Positions 39,901 through 53,210 are shown, counted from the stretch's first letter. The stretch is DNA of 64,000 nucleotides from Sclerurus mexicanus (GCA_013396755.1 VWZF01007175.1:135195-199194), one strand, 5' to 3'. The notes: a model not told the origin generated them from the letters alone. Numbers and translations: made by a program.

Positions 39901-40410
39901 AGCAAGCAGGGTGGCTTTTAATCCTTCTAATGAGCTGGTGGCACCACAAGCACACAAACCTACCTAGGGTTGCTTACTGCTCCCGTGTAAACACAGAAAC
40001 GGTCCAGCTAATTACCCCTGGAGCACACCGATTCCACAGGTGAGAGGTGCTTCTGTGGCCAAGACATTGGGGAAAGCTGGGGATTCTGCCGTACTAATGC
40101 CAGGCTTGGTTTGTGGCACTGTTTGGGATGGAGGCAGGGGCTGAAGCTGTCCTTGTTGTGAGGGCAAGAGCTGGGAACAAGAGGGATTGCCAGTGCTCCA
40201 GGCATAGAGCGTGGATGTGACACGGAAAGGAAACACATCCTCCTCACACCACTCATCCAGCAGCAGCCAAAATAAGATGCAGGGAAAGTCCTGTGAACCC
40301 CAGCACGTCCCAGATGCCTGGGGCAAGGTATGGGGTGCCAGGCTCTTGCTTGGGGGTCTGGGCCAGGCAGGGGGATGCCCTACCTGGAGGCCAGGAGAAG
40401 AGAAGAGGTT

Positions 40411-40428
40411 CTCCTCCTCCTCCTCCTC
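40411..40428. repeat. (TCC)n microsatellite
   Basis: About six ctc/tcc units occur without interruption. Confidence 0.9.
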
Positions 40429-41480
40429 ACAGAGCACGTGTGTGAGAGCCGGGTGTGATAAACCAGCTCTCTCTGAACAGCAGCCTGTGTGTTTCCTGCT
40501 ATACTAAGCATTACACTAGTGAAGGCAGTTAAAGTCAGCAGCATGAAAATTAACATTTAAAAAGATACTCTATATTCCTTAGCAAAGCACTGCTATCCAA
40601 AACTCACTGTGTGGGCTTGGGTATGAGAGGGAGAAAAAAAGATTATAATAAAAAATAGACTGCAGGCATAGAGTGAACAGTTGCCGTGACCTTGCCTTTT
40701 GTATGCCATTACACAATTCAATGGCAGTCCACTCAAACCTTGCTCCCGATCAATATCCTATTAAAGCAGCACAAAAAGTCTCTATAAACTTAGTGGTTAG
40801 CTATGTTTATAAATGGAACTCAGCATAATTAGATGGTCAATAGCAGGCTGTACTTGTAATTTTAAAATGAACATCACACATTTCATATCTGTTGTATTCG
40901 GCAAAACCTCTTTGAATGTAATGATACAGTGTGGAGGAAACAAAGGCCCTGCAGAAAAAAAAAAAAGAAAAAGCCACCCAGCTCCCCTTTCCTCTCAGCA
41001 GCAGCACAGTGTGTTTCCCTTTGTTTATGGAGTCACAACACAGGAAAAAGTTTATTAGTCAAATGTCATGTTTCTCCCATTTAACCTTAAACACATTATC
41101 ACTTCACTGCAGTGTTAAACATGTAATGGTCTTAGTCACATCCCAGCCCCTCTGTAAAAATAAATACGTAAAAAATGGAAAAAAGAGAGAAACCAAATAT
41201 TAACGTGGCTAAAAGAAAGTGCCATATTCCAAGACAGACAAATGCCAGCCTGGTTGGTTTTATTTAGTGGGTTTCCTGTTCTGTAATTCAATAAATTTCT
41301 CAAAATAAATATTCAGATTGGGTTAAGTCAGAGCGCTCTTCCTTAATTTCTCTGTTATTTTTCTTGACGTTTTGGGTGAGGAGCTGAGCTGGCACTCTGG
41401 CGGTGGAGGGAGCAGCTGGCAGCGGGGAGATGCTGTCCTGCATCCCGGGAGTAGCACAGGGTGCAGGCAGAGGTACCCAC

Positions 41481-41503
41481 CTCCCTCCTCCTCCTCCTCC
41501 TCC
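41481..41503. repeat. (TCC)n microsatellite
   Basis: Seven or so tcc units lie in a GC-richer part of the intron. Confidence 0.9.
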
Positions 41504-42047
41504 TTTTGTGCTCCTGCCCCTCCAAGCGTGTCCCGTCTGCACAGGGAATTTTTTGCGGTGCCTGCAGCTGAAATGGGAGCTGTGGGCTGGGGGTTGATGG
41601 AAGAGGGATCCTTTCCCCTCCTGCAGCTCAGAGCTCTGGGTCAGGTGGCATCTTGGTGACACTGTGGAGGTGGAGACTTTTGTTTTGACTCACAACTGCT
41701 GTTTCTGACATCCTTTCCTGTTTGGGAGATGTTCCTGAGCTGTCAGAAGGTCACTTTGCTGTGGAGCGTTTCTTACAGGGGGAAATGGTGTGGTTTTTAG
41801 TCTTGTTGCCTGGAGTTTGTGCAGACTGCAGCATGGCAAACCTGGTGTGGGGGAGTGCAGCTCCCAACCACGCTGCTGCTTCGTGGTGGGGCTGGAGCTT
41901 GTTCCCAGGGTGGAGGAACAGGGGCAGGGAGGTCATGTGTGGACTGTCAGATGCTACAATAAGAAGGTTTAATTTAGACAGAGTTTTGCCGCAGTTTGCA
42001 CCACTTTGATCCCTTTCCTTACTTTCCAGAGGTGCTTCTTTGCTGGG

Positions 42048-42256
42048 AATCATAGAATCTTAGAATGGTTTGGGTTAGAAGGCACCTCAAAACCCATCCA
42101 GTCCCACCCCCTGCCATGGGCAGGGATGCCTTCTACCAGCCCAGGTTGCTCCAAGCCCCATCCAACCTGGCCTTGGACACTTCCAGGGATCCAGGGGCAG
42201 CCACAACTGTCAGTGCCTCACCTCCCTCACAGGGAAGAATTTCTTCCTAGAAATCC
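42048..42256 (-). mobile_element. CR1 LINE 3' fragment
   Basis: Read on the + strand it starts aatcatagaatcttagaatg, the reverse complement of a CR1 octamer tail. It continues with ggtttgggttagaaggcacc, ccctgccatgggcagggatg, aggttgctccaagccccatc and caacctggccttggacac, ending ggaagaatttcttcctag. This is one of the best-preserved CR1 copies in the window. Orientation is -. Confidence 0.95.
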
Positions 42257-44005
42257 TGCAAATGAAGGCAAGTGGTCCCTTCCCATCAGCTTTCTGACCC
42301 GTGAGAGGTGCAGAGTCCCCAAAGGCAGTGCGAAAAGCCATTTGGAGCAGGCTCAGGTGCCTCCTGGCTGGGCTGGCTGCTCCGTGCCCACTCTCGTGGC
42401 ACGCTGCGCTGCAAAACACAGGGATGAGTAATGCAGGCAGGTGCCAGGCAGGGAGCTCCAACCAAATTCCATCTGGGAAGAGGAGTCGAAGAAGCGACCT
42501 TCCACCACGTGGATGAAAAACATTAACCTCTTCCTGGCCGTCTCAGGGTGGGCTCTGCACATCAGCACGTTGCTGTGATTTATGATAGTACATGGGAGAA
42601 CTGGGAGCAAAGGCACAAATAGCCTTTGACGGAAGGCAGGCACCGAGTCTGTCCCTGGCAGGAAGGCGGGAGAAGGGATTTTGGAGCAGCTCAGCCCTGA
42701 GCAACCTTTGCCACAGCACTTCTGTGGGCACAGACCTGGAGCTGGCGGTGGCAGGGTGGTGGCTCCTGTGCCAAGGGGTTCAGGTGCTGGCCCCCACAGC
42801 CCAGCCAGGCACTTCAACCTTCCCGGGTGTGTATTAGAGGTGGGTTTTGTTCTTGAACCCCCTGGTTGCAAAGTGGCTCTTGAGTGTGGCAAGGTGTTTT
42901 GGGCAGTGACCAACAAAGCATCCTTCATGTTTGCTACCCCTGTGTGGTCAGCCCTTTCTGCTTAGCACTGAGTTTACACAGCATTAACAATACATTGTTC
43001 CTGCCCCACCCCTGCTCGGGACACACATTCCATTTTCCCATAGGGCCAGCTCAAGAAATAGCCAGGATTTGGGGAAAGGGCAGTAAGCACAGGGGTGGAG
43101 AGAAGGAGAAGCGTTATCCACACACCAGTTTTGATTTCATATCTGTTTGGAATAAAACTGTTTCATAAATCTGGCAATGCCCAGGAAATCCATCGTGCCT
43201 CAGAAAGAAACGGTGCTTTAATTTAGTGCTTGGCTTTTTATGTTCCTCTTTGGAAAACAGTATTCTTGACCTGTAAGCTGGGCTTTGGGAGGCAGAGGGT
43301 GCAGAGCAACTGCTCAGGAAAGGGTTTACAGAGCACAGATCTGTTTGGCAAAGAAGTTGCTGAAAACTGTGGAGTAGATGCTGCAGAGAGTACCTTTATG
43401 ATTGATTTCCATTCAAGTCAGACTGACTGCAGTGTGGTCATTTTTCTAACCCATAACTGCACACACTGCAGCAGCCTGCTATCTGCAGGGTGTCTGAATT
43501 ATAGCAGTCCATGTCCCTGTTACCTTTTACACAAATTACTTACACCGGTTTCTTTTTCCATGCAAATTCATCAGTTTTACAGCCTCTTGTAGCTGCTGTC
43601 AGGAAACTGTTGCAGAAAGCACAAATTGATAAAACGAGTTAATTTTACTGTGCTTAATTTTTCTTTCCCTCTGTTAACACACCCTCTCATATACCCAGTG
43701 TGCAGGAAGCGTATGATAGTTAAGAGAAGATAACAAAGGATTTGAGTGTTCTTGTCATAAATTACTTCCCAACTTAATTCCTTTTAATGATCATTCCAGA
43801 TTTTCTCAAGTTTTAATGGTGGTGTGTATTTTCCATCCCATGCTTTTAGAAGTCCGTGGCTATCCAGGCTGTTCCCTTTCTGTCTCAATGACGTTCTTAA
43901 AAGATCCTTGCCAAACAACAACTAATTGTCTTGTGGGGATGATGAGGCAGCTGCAAAGCTACATTATTCCTCTGTCAAATCTGACATTGTGAGCTCCTTA
44001 AGACT

Positions 44006-44065
44006 TGGGGTGAAAAACTGGCCTCGCTACAGTCAGTGGCAGCTCTCCCAGCCCAGACATGTTAG
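44006..44065. repeat. Possible MITE-like fragment
   Basis: The wording ggggtgaaaaactggcctcg, tacagtcagtggcagctctc resembles an arm of a sauropsid palindromic element that carries 'gaagtcaatgg'. It is short and diverged, so chance similarity is possible. Confidence 0.35.
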
Positions 44066-45249
44066 CTGGGTGATAGGAGCTATCCTGTCTTCATTTCCTC
44101 ACTCCTGCCCCGTCGGACTGGAGGATTTTAACATGTTTGAAAATGGGCCAGGTTCTCAGACCAAAGATTAAACTTGGCTCAGCATCCTTGTGTGGCACTG
44201 AGACTGCTTCGCCTTTGTGGCTGTGAATCAGGGCTCTCAGACAATATAGCCCAGGCCAAGCTTGTGCATTTTATTGTGCAGGACATCCTTTTTCAGATGG
44301 CTCTGAAATGTGAGAAAAAAATCATGGATCTGTACTTGTCAGCTCCCAAAGTTGCATTGTCCTGTCAAGAGCACTGGAGCAGCAGCAGTGGACGTGGTAC
44401 CATTTGCTGTATTGTGGCATTTCTGCATGAAATCCATTCTCTGTTGACTTTAACGTTAAGCTGCTCTGCTCTTTGTCTGTTCCCAGAAGAGAACAGCACG
44501 TGGAGTTCATGGCTTGTGCCTGCAAACTTCAGGGTGTGTAGGAATTCATTGTGTTTAATGTAAAACCAAAGCTCTAGGACAGGAAAATTGCAGGTATTCA
44601 TATCCCTTACAATAAAACTTCGGCGCTGGATAAGGTGATGGGAGGTGAAGCTCACGGCTGGATAGAACTTTTGGGGTGTCAGGTGTCTCTAGTTCTGATT
44701 TAGCTGGAGGAGAGACCAGAGGAGAGCTCAGATGCTCTCAGGCAGAAAAGAACTCAGGTTTCTAATCTGCTTTTGTAACCTCAGTGCTTGTGGATGTACC
44801 TCACGTATACCCCAGAGGTGCTGAGGTGTGTATTTCCCTGCCTATGCTGCTTATAGATCCTGCCAAGCACACTACAGGGATGATGCAGCCTATCTGTAAC
44901 CATGCCAAGAGATACAATGCTGTCCTAAAAGCAACAGGTTTCATTAAATGTTAGAATGATATTAATAGAAAAACAGTGCTTAAAGAAAGCCATGCCATAA
45001 TTGTTTAATTTTTTTTTTCCTTTGGAGGAATGCAAAGAAGAGTGTATGTCGTGGAATATTGTATTCTTGATAAAATTTCCATCTCCTCCATTGCAATGGC
45101 AGTTCCCATTAGCATTTCCTAATTTCCATGTCCCACCTGTTCTCGTCGTGAAACTAAACACACTCATGAGGAAGAAGAAAGTGATTTTGAAGTGCAATTC
45201 GTGCCATATTCACATGACTTACTGACTGCAATCTCTTTTGTTTCCCCAG

Positions 45250-45367
45250 CACCGATAGCTGCAGGAACAGGCCCTAATTTCTCCCTCTCAGATTTGGAAA
45301 GTTCTTCATACTACAGCATGAGCCCAGGAGCAATGAGGAGGTCTTTACCTAGCACATCCTCTACCAG
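45250..45367 (+). CDS. NFIA: NFIA exon 5 (118 bp), serine-rich transactivation segment
   Basis: The acceptor is TTTCCCCAG (AG at 45248-45249) and the donor is GTAATT (GT at 45368-45369). It completes the Thr codon and encodes TPIAAGTGPNFSLSDLESSS and then YYSMSPGAMRRSLPSTSST. This is the paralogue-diagnostic exon: the MSPGAMRRSLP wording is NFIA, whereas NFIB diverges here. The exon is 118 bp and is not a multiple of three, so skipping it alone would shift the frame. It carries proline-directed serines (MSP) and a Ser/Thr-rich tail that are plausible phosphosites, which is inference. The donor is weaker at +5 (GTAATT) than the others in this window. Confidence 0.97.
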
Positions 45368-47813
45368 GTAATTTAATCTCTGCCTACTCCCAGGTTCCTT
45401 GGAAACCCAGGCCAGCATCATTACTCATCTGGGAACGCAACCATTAAATTCTTTGACAAGCTGTTTGGGGGCCTCACGATGTGGAGCCGTTTCAGCTTCA
45501 CAGAGTTGAATGTTCAGCTGCAGCGCTGTTAAAGTTCTTTTTATATGTAGAAACCTCGAAGAAAAAATGCTGCATTGGCCTGTGAAACTCCTGGCTTGTA
45601 TCTGTGTGGATCAGGAGAAGTTCCACTGGAATTGCTGAGCTTCAGTTGTGTCAGGAGAGAATTTGGGGCATATTGAGATGTGAGGAAAGTCTTAAGATAG
45701 ACTTACATGTATTCTCTATTGTAAAAAGTGTTACCTGTGAGACTGAGATCATTTTAGGACCTTGGCCTATAAAGCATTCTAGTTTTCATAAAGCATTTAG
45801 AGATTTGTGAGTCAGCCTTCGGGAAACTGAATTGTTAATGCAGATGACTACCCGGGCTGATTTTGATTTTGCGTTACATGCCAACAATCAAACAAGGATA
45901 TTTTTTATTTTTTACCTTTCTCTTTAATCATCCATGAGATTAGATTTATAAACAAGCCCAGTCACTCGAGTAGTCTTGAACACTATTAAGGAACCAGATT
46001 GATTTTTTTTTTCCCCACAGCCAAAATAGATCACTTATTTCAAAGACATGACAAGAAAGTCTAACTCCAGCCCAACGCTGTTTCACATTTTTCTCTCAGC
46101 CTGCAGTGCCACCAGCTCTGCAGTGAGCAAGTACACGTGTAAAAAATCTCAACAGTTTCAACACAGCCGTTGTTTTTATTTAAAAAATAATAATCTTTAA
46201 CGAGAGGCTCTTAGCAATAACTCCTTACAGTTTGCAGTGATTGGAAGAACATTCTGCATCTTGCACTTAGTGTGCACGTTATGAAGCTCGGTGACTACAA
46301 TTCCCATTACACATCAATTAAAAACTTGGTGCTGTTTCTTTTTTGCCTGTAAACTGTGTAGCCTACAGCGCTCATCATTAGCACCGTTCTCAGGTAGAAT
46401 TTACTGGTGACTCCAGAAGCAAAAGTGAGGTTATTAATGTTACTTAAGAGCTCAGCTGTTGCTCTTCTATTCTTCTGCAAATAGCTACCACTGATAAGGA
46501 GCTAATTATAAACAGCATGGGTAGTTAATAACTTGGTAATATGTTTGTTTTCCTCTCATTAGGTTGTTCCCAGTCAGGAAAAAAAAAATTCTTTAAATAC
46601 ACAGACTCAGCAGAATTATCAGGCAGTAATTATATTGTATGCACACAATTTCCCCTATTGACACATAACAATTCTCTAAATTAAGGAATGGCCAAACCTG
46701 CATTCCACACATACCATAAGACTTATTCTTCCTGTTTCTCACCAACTGATTTTGCAAACCTGCCAGCTCCTACCTGTGCAGAGCTTTGAGGAAGGGGGGC
46801 CTGCAAGTCCTAAACCAGTAGGAACTGCAGTGGAAGAGTTTATGTCTGTTAAATATGTTCCCCCTACACAGAGGAGCCTGTTCTTGAATGCCTTAAGTCT
46901 TAATAGAATACAGATTTGGGGGGAAAAAAGTGAGCTGACCCAGCCTTGGAAAAGTACTTAGAAGAGAAATTCTCAGTAACGTCCCCACGCAGTCTGTACA
47001 ACTCATTATGGAAAACAGAGCCAAGCTGAGTGTCTTTGGCTCTGGGATCTTCTCCCTGCAGAACTGCTGGAGCCAGTGGCCACCAGAGACCACTGAAAGG
47101 GCTCTTCTGTGTCCTGAGCCTTTGGCAAGGGAGGTGTGAGATATCACAGGGGGATCCTTTAATGCTGACAGTGGCCAGAGATACCTGTTGGGGGCTTTCT
47201 GTGCCTGCTGGCATTCAGCTGCAGAGTCAAATGCTTATTCTTGTAGGATAACATGAACATTTGAACCAGGAACGGGTTTCTCATCATTCACTTGCCTACA
47301 TTTTTTAATATGGGACCAAAATCTGGGTTAATTTAGAAGACTGAAAATAAAAGTTTGAACGGATAAACAATTTGCTTTCAGAGTAAGCTGTGAAAAAATC
47401 TGGCGGCTAAAATAAGTCTCGTGTGTCATCGCCGTGTTCGTTCCAATCGCAAAAATCGTGCCATGAAAATTAAATTCTTGCCTTTTTATTGACCTCTGCG
47501 TGCTTTGAAAATGTCCTGCTTTTGGAGCTGTAGAAGCTGAAATGTCAAACTGTCTTCTAGTTAAACTAGCCCGTGTTTAGGGGTTCGGTCTGGACACTGT
47601 GAGAGGTTGTTTTGTGTCTCACCGGAGCTCAGTCACTGGATAGGAAGCAAATGAGAACCACAAAGCGGACGCTGAGAGGTTGGGTGGGCAGGGTGGCCCT
47701 GCAGGATTCACACCTTCCCCTTCTCAGGGGGCTGGCAGCACAATGTCCCAACAGAAGTGCCTCGGTCCCTTTTCCACACAGGTGGCCTTTATTCTGTGCT
47801 TTTGCTTTCTCAG
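45368..47813 (+). other. NFIA: NFIA intron between exons 5 and 6 (2.4 kb)
   Basis: This is the shortest intron here, bounded by GTAATT and TTTCTCAG. I recognise no interspersed repeat in it. The middle (about 46180-46720) is AT-rich and low in CpG and could hold conserved non-coding sequence. The last 134 bp before exon 6 are open in the exon frame from an ATG at 47680. Confidence 0.9.
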
Positions 47814-47941
47814 CTCTACAAAACGTCTCAAGTCTGTGGAGGATGAGATGGACAGCCCTGGGGAGGAGCCGTTCTACACAAGCCAAGGGCGCTCTCCAGG
47901 CAGCGGCAGCCAGTCAAGCGGATGGCATGAAGTGGAGCCAG
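47814..47941 (+). CDS. NFIA: NFIA exon 6 (128 bp), acidic and SP-rich segment
   Basis: The acceptor is a strong pyrimidine tract ending TTTCTCAG (AG at 47812-47813), and the donor is GTAAGC (GT at 47942-47943). The first base completes the Ser codon split by the previous intron. The product runs STKRLKSVEDEMDSPGEEPF, YTSQGRSPGSGSQSSGW and HEVEP, and the exon ends one base into a Gly codon. The KRLK patch followed by an acidic run and two SP sites is typical of NFIA. Human NFIA, as I recall it, has Gly where this sequence reads Ser in YTSQG, which may be a bird or sauropsid state. The intron just upstream and the sequence just past the donor are open in the same frame (47680-48099), probably by chance. 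Confidence 0.97.
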
Positions 47942-50900
47942 GTAAGCCACGGCTCTCCAGAGCCCGAGAACTTCATCTCCTCTTGCTCTGTGTTGGTCTC
48001 AGAATGTGCTGTGTCAGGAAGGTGAGCATCCTGTCACTTCTGGGAAATGGTCAGTCTAATGAAAACATGGTAGTGGTTTTACTGCTCCTGCAGCTGTGAA
48101 TGTTTCTGTAGTGTGTCACTTCTGTGTTTTGGCCAAATATCTGAAGTATTTAAATAATGCAGCAACAGATAGACGGTCTTTTTTTCTGTCAAAATGTCCA
48201 GATTCAGTTGTGGGGCAGCTTTTTCTAGCAAAAGGCAGTACCTGTCTGGGCTGTGCCCCATCAGTTATGCTGCTTAAATAAATATCCCTAAACTTATATA
48301 AGGTAGAAGGACTTTTCAAGCATTATACAACACTTGAGCTCACTTAGTAATGACTTTTAAGAGACTTACAGAAGGAGTTGTTTTATCAATCTGTAATGCT
48401 GTGAAGTGTGATTGGAGGCTTCATATCAAAATAGATATCACTGGGTGCTACACCTCTGAAGGTTGAGGAAGCAGCTCTTCGGCCTCTTCAAAGTTAATTT
48501 TTGTGTGTGATCTTTCTTGTTGATTTTTTTGGGTTATGTTATGTTACGTACTTAACTGTCCATTGATCACTTATCTTGAGATCATCTGGGTGCTTAATAC
48601 TATTGGAAATATTTTTCTGGGTCAGTGCTACATGCATAGGTGAAGTTAATGCCTCAGTGTTGCTAAATAATCAAGTATTTATTGCCAATAAAAATATCAG
48701 AAGTCTTATTTGTTAGAGGAAGGCAAGCAGTGCCCTCATCTCCAGCCTCTCAGGGTTTGAGAAGGTCTCTATAAGTGCAAAGGATCTTTCACAATAGGCA
48801 TTTTTTTGTCTTTCTTGTTTGTTTGAATTTAAAATAGTTTGGTTTTGGTTTGTTTGGAAACAACACATGCTTGTCCAGGGCACTATGTATAATGAACTAT
48901 ATAGCACAGAAAAGTAAATTCGACCTGAACAGCATTAAAATCAGTTCTGTGGGCACTTGGCCAGCCACCTATATCCTTCATCATGTAGGAAACATACCCA
49001 CAGCTTTCTCTGGAGACCCTGTCAAACAGCTGTCCTTTACAGCATGCCCAGAAAGTCACCAAATTTGGGCTATTCCAGACTGGGAGGGGACTGATTCCTG
49101 TGCCTGGGAGCCCTTGGAGGATCCCCTGCCAGCTGCCCTGTCTCCTCTAATGAGGAGGAGCCAGCTTGTGGGCCCTTATTGACTGCAGATGTGGCACTTT
49201 GGCAGGAGGAGAGGGTGGACCTGCAGGCAGACAAGTGCCAGGCTCGCCGTGACTGCCTTGCCACCGCCGTCCCCAGGGCTCTGGTGTTTGCAGTGAGGTG
49301 TCCTGCTCCAGAGGCACCAGGGGCTGTCTCCTCCATCAGCTCCAGGCTCCAGATGATGTAAGGCAGAGCTTCACCTCGTACTAAGCCGGTCTGCTCATGG
49401 AGCGGCAAAAACACGGACAAAAGCTCAGCGCCCAGTGAAGGGAGAGATCACAACCTCCTGTGCGGGCACAGATGGCGAAATGCTGACGGGGTCACTGCTT
49501 CTACATCATTGTCAGACGGGGCGACAGCTCCCCCCAAAGTTTGGGGTGCTCTTGGTTAATGACAAATGTTCTCCATTTGTGCCACAGCCAGAGGTTGGCT
49601 ATTAATTTTGCTGTCACCTCTGGTGGTTTTCCCCACATGTGGTCATTGCCTCTGGCTCATCCAGGTCCTGGCAAGATGATGGCACTGAGCTGCTGAGCTG
49701 AGCGAGAGAAGTGCCTAAAGCCTTACACCTCCAAAGCACCTCCACCACCTTGGCTCCACTGGGTGCCCATCATGAAGAAGCACAGCTACCCATTTCGAGC
49801 TTCCTGAGGTGCTCAGGAAGGCAAGAACAAGACAGAGGAGAAAAGGTTCTTCCTTCCTCATGACCTTCCTCACTCGTTATAGAAAAATCCCAGATTCTGC
49901 TTAGTCTTGCCTGCAAAATGGCAGAAAATCACCTTGCAGCATCAGGGACTCTAGCCAGGTACCAACTCGATATAGCTCAGATTCACCAAGCCATCTATCA
50001 CTGTCACAGCTATGAAGAAAAAGAGCTTTACCTTGCCCATGTGGGATGCACTTCCAAGCCATCCTTGTGCTATATCCATGCAGCCCCACCCCGGTGCTTC
50101 TGCCGTGGCTTTCCAGCAGCCTGTCCTCTAAATTCATTGCCTCAGCTTCTCTGTAAAGCAGGGTCACTGCAAGAGCACGGCTGACAGAGAGGTTACCTGA
50201 AGAGCCACAGCTCACCGGTGGTGAAGGACAAAGCACACTGAAGTGTCCTTCCGTGGCAGGGCAGCAGTGGTGTGTCACTGGCACAAGGTGCTCCCCCGAG
50301 GGACACATCCTGCTGTGGTCTGTGCACACACATCGCACCTGGGTCTGACACTAACGGGTGGCCCTTTGTGGCTGACATGGGTGTTTCATCTCCAGGACTG
50401 TAAAATGTTTTACGAGTCTTCAATGGGGCATCTGCCTAGAAAATAAATTGGTCCCCTAAAAGCTGTGCAAGTGATGTTATCGTTCCCTATTAGCCGGTGG
50501 CTTGCCACGGCATTCCTCTCTGAGAGGGAGTTTTGGAGCCCAGACCTGTTTCAGATCCATCCTTTCTGATGTCTTTATTTCCAGAAAAAGGCCTTGCCGT
50601 TTATTTAATCTACAATCAAAATGGTGGCACGGTTTTAACATACCATAACAATCTCTGAGCTTCAGGGTTCTGATTTTTTTCTCAGAGAAATTCGCAGTGG
50701 AAGTTCAAGGACTAAACCCACCTTTGTGTTTGGCTTGGCATTTCTTCCACGCAGTTCATTTTATGCTGCATGGGATAACACAGGTATCGGCGGTGCAGAA
50801 TGATGCCGGTTCAGAAGGCAGGCTGAAGTTTGATCCCGTGCTGGCAGAGCAGTGTAAGCCAGGTTTCCAAACTCCATAATTAAACCCCGTCCTTTGGGTT

Positions 50901-51891
50901 ACTGGCCAAACAACAGGAGGAGGAAATCAGCCCAAGAAAAGGAAGCTTAGACTTGTCTGTGGGATGGCTGCTCTGGCTGGGAAGGAAAGTTCAGAGAGGA
51001 GCCAGCAGCCAAGCTCCCAGCCCAGTAGGATCCACACCAAAGATAATAATATATCCTTTGGCTTTATTGCCTTTGAGTAGATTGCTTCCTCACAGGAGAT
51101 TTAGATTTATGCAGAGATAGCTTCTTGGCCTATATGCCTTGACAGGTTTATGGGAGCGAGAGGATGAATATTCTGTCTCTGTGTGTTGCATTTGCTTAAT
51201 TTTGAGGTGTTCACATGAGAAAGAGGGGAGACTCAGGCACGGGAGCAGGTGTGAAGAATCCATGTGCTCGTGGCGCAGAGACTGTGAGAGGGTGGTAGTG
51301 AAGGGTGTTGCCTGGGACAGTGCAGGGAAATTGGCGGGGGTATGGAAGAAATGCACCTGAAAGACAGGAAAACATGGAAGAGAAAGGGAAAAATGAGAAG
51401 ACCCTTTTAGACCATACAGAAGGGGAAAAGAACAAATGCCAGGAAAACAAAGATTTGACTTTCTAGAAAGGAAATATGAAATGGAATATGTGAACTCCTC
51501 TCAGAGAAAGAGAGCACTCCAGGCAGAGGGTTATTTACCGCCAGCCGTGACTAGTCGCTCTACATCTGTCTCCATTTTTTTCTCTTGAACAAATTCCCTT
51601 TTTGGATACTTTCTTCCTGCTTTGCTTCCCTGTGATTGCCCCTGTAAGTGGTCTTTGGAGGGCAGGCTGTATACTCAGAACATATGTGCAAACTGGCAGG
51701 AGAACAGAAGAGGACAAAACCACTCTGTGTGCTATTTAGATTAGGCAGTGGATGCTTCCCCTGTGCCTACTCCGGGGTCCCTGCTGTGTGCAGGATACAG
51801 GCTGCACCTATTGTCCATCCACAGCCCTTCCTCTGAGCCCTCACACGCTCTGCTCGGAGCACCAGGATGTCTGTCTCGTGTGGAGACTTTG

Positions 51892-51951
51892 CTGGGTGTA
51901 GATCCTCCATGCTTCACCCACCTGGGTGTAGATCCTATGTGCTTCACCACC
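51892..51951. repeat. Two tandem copies of a 30-bp unit
   Basis: Both units begin ctgggtgtagatcct and share tgcttcaccca or tgcttcaccac at the end. They differ at about four positions. Confidence 0.88.
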
Positions 51952-52736
51952 AGCAGCACAGCCTTTCCATTCGTGCCATTTCAGGCTTGCAGCAATGAGC
52001 AAAGACTCAGCCTTGCGTTTTTACATCCGGATACTTCTTGCAACCAAGGATGCAGCACTCTCCTTGGACGTCAGACGTGACAGCCAAAGCAAAACCCAAC
52101 ATTAATCCCGTGTTCCTTGTACTGTACTCCTTGAGTCTCACATCCATTTACCTGCATTCGAAAGCTCCTGGGGAGCTCTCCGGCCTAAAAAGGCTGGAGT
52201 CTGCCAGAAAAGATGAATTTTCTTTCACAACAGGAAGGTTTAGGAAGTAAAACAAAGCAGACATGTAGTAAATTACTTGTGCTTTTCAAATACCTTTTGC
52301 GGAATCCTCCTTACCATTACTTTATCTCAGCACTTTCAGTACATAACTCTTGTTAACTGAGAAGAAGGGCAAGAGAGGATAAAGATGATGTTAGTAAGAA
52401 AATAAGGCAACATCACACTGGCTTTGAACTCCTGCACAAAGCTGGCCCGTGTTCAGTTCTGTGGCAGCTCTGCTTGTAAAGGAGGTAAGCCATAATTACA
52501 GGTATATGTTTTTTAATTCCATAATAAGAGAAGATTGAGTTAATGTATATCTGTATTCCACTTATGCATTTTCTTAATGCATTCCCTCGATTCAGTCCAG
52601 GAGTAATGTTCACATTGTGCTCCGTCAGTCGTTTTGTGAAGCATATGGATGGTATTTGCCAATTCTGCTTCCATTGGGCTTCTACAGCGTGGCATGGAAA
52701 AAATGTTTAAGATGCAAATTCAGAGTATCCTGTTGG

Positions 52737-52807
52737 TTTCTTTACTTGGATCTTCTGCTTGTTTCTTTACTTAGATCTTCTGCTTGTATTCTTGAATCTT
52801 CTACTTG
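52737..52807. repeat. Minisatellite, 25-bp unit, about 2.8 copies
   Basis: Two 25-bp copies of tttctttactt(g/a)gatc + ttctgcttg differ at one base. A shortened third copy (tattcttgaatcttctacttg) follows. The near-identity of copies one and two points to a recent duplication. Confidence 0.9.
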
Positions 52808-53210
52808 TATTTCCACGAGGTAATTTAGTCCCTAGAGGACAGTAATCCCAGGAAAGGTACATGTTTATACTCCTTACACTTCTTGAGATATCTAGAGGGA
52901 CAATTAGCCCTGCTTCTCTTGTGGTCTTGACCAGCTCAGTTTGCAAAATGGCTGGAGCTCTGTAGTCCTTCTCCCACTGAAAAACTGATGGAGCTTTTCA
53001 TGTCCTGCTCATCCAGCTCCCCTTGCCCCAGCTCCGCCCCAGCTGTTCTCCTCCCATCACACTGTGCTGGGCTTTTGTGTCTGCACCTTGAAAACCCCGG
53101 GAACCAAATGAGACCTTCAGTTCAGAAACCTTAAGGAATCAGTAATGCCACTTGCAACGCATGTCTGAAAGACATGTTCACAGCTCCAGGGGCTTGTGAC
53201 ATTGATAATT

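Larger units (their letters stand above)
35816..45249 (+). other. NFIA: NFIA intron between exons 4 and 5 (9.4 kb)
   Basis: The intron is bounded by GTAAGT and TTTCCCCAG. It carries a 22-bp inverted repeat at 36138-36159, two CR1 3' fragments on the + strand (36291-36365, 36757-36953), two (TCC)n microsatellites (40411, 41481), one CR1 on the - strand (42048-42256) and a MITE-like fragment at 44006. The region 37000-42000 is otherwise unassigned, with moderately GC-rich sequence at 39400-39700 and 41380-41660. No second gene is supported on either strand. Confidence 0.9.

Noticed and set aside
10738..47941. NFIB, NFIC or NFIX instead of NFIA
   Set aside because: The third and fourth exons carry NFIA-specific wording that the paralogues, as far as I know them, lack.
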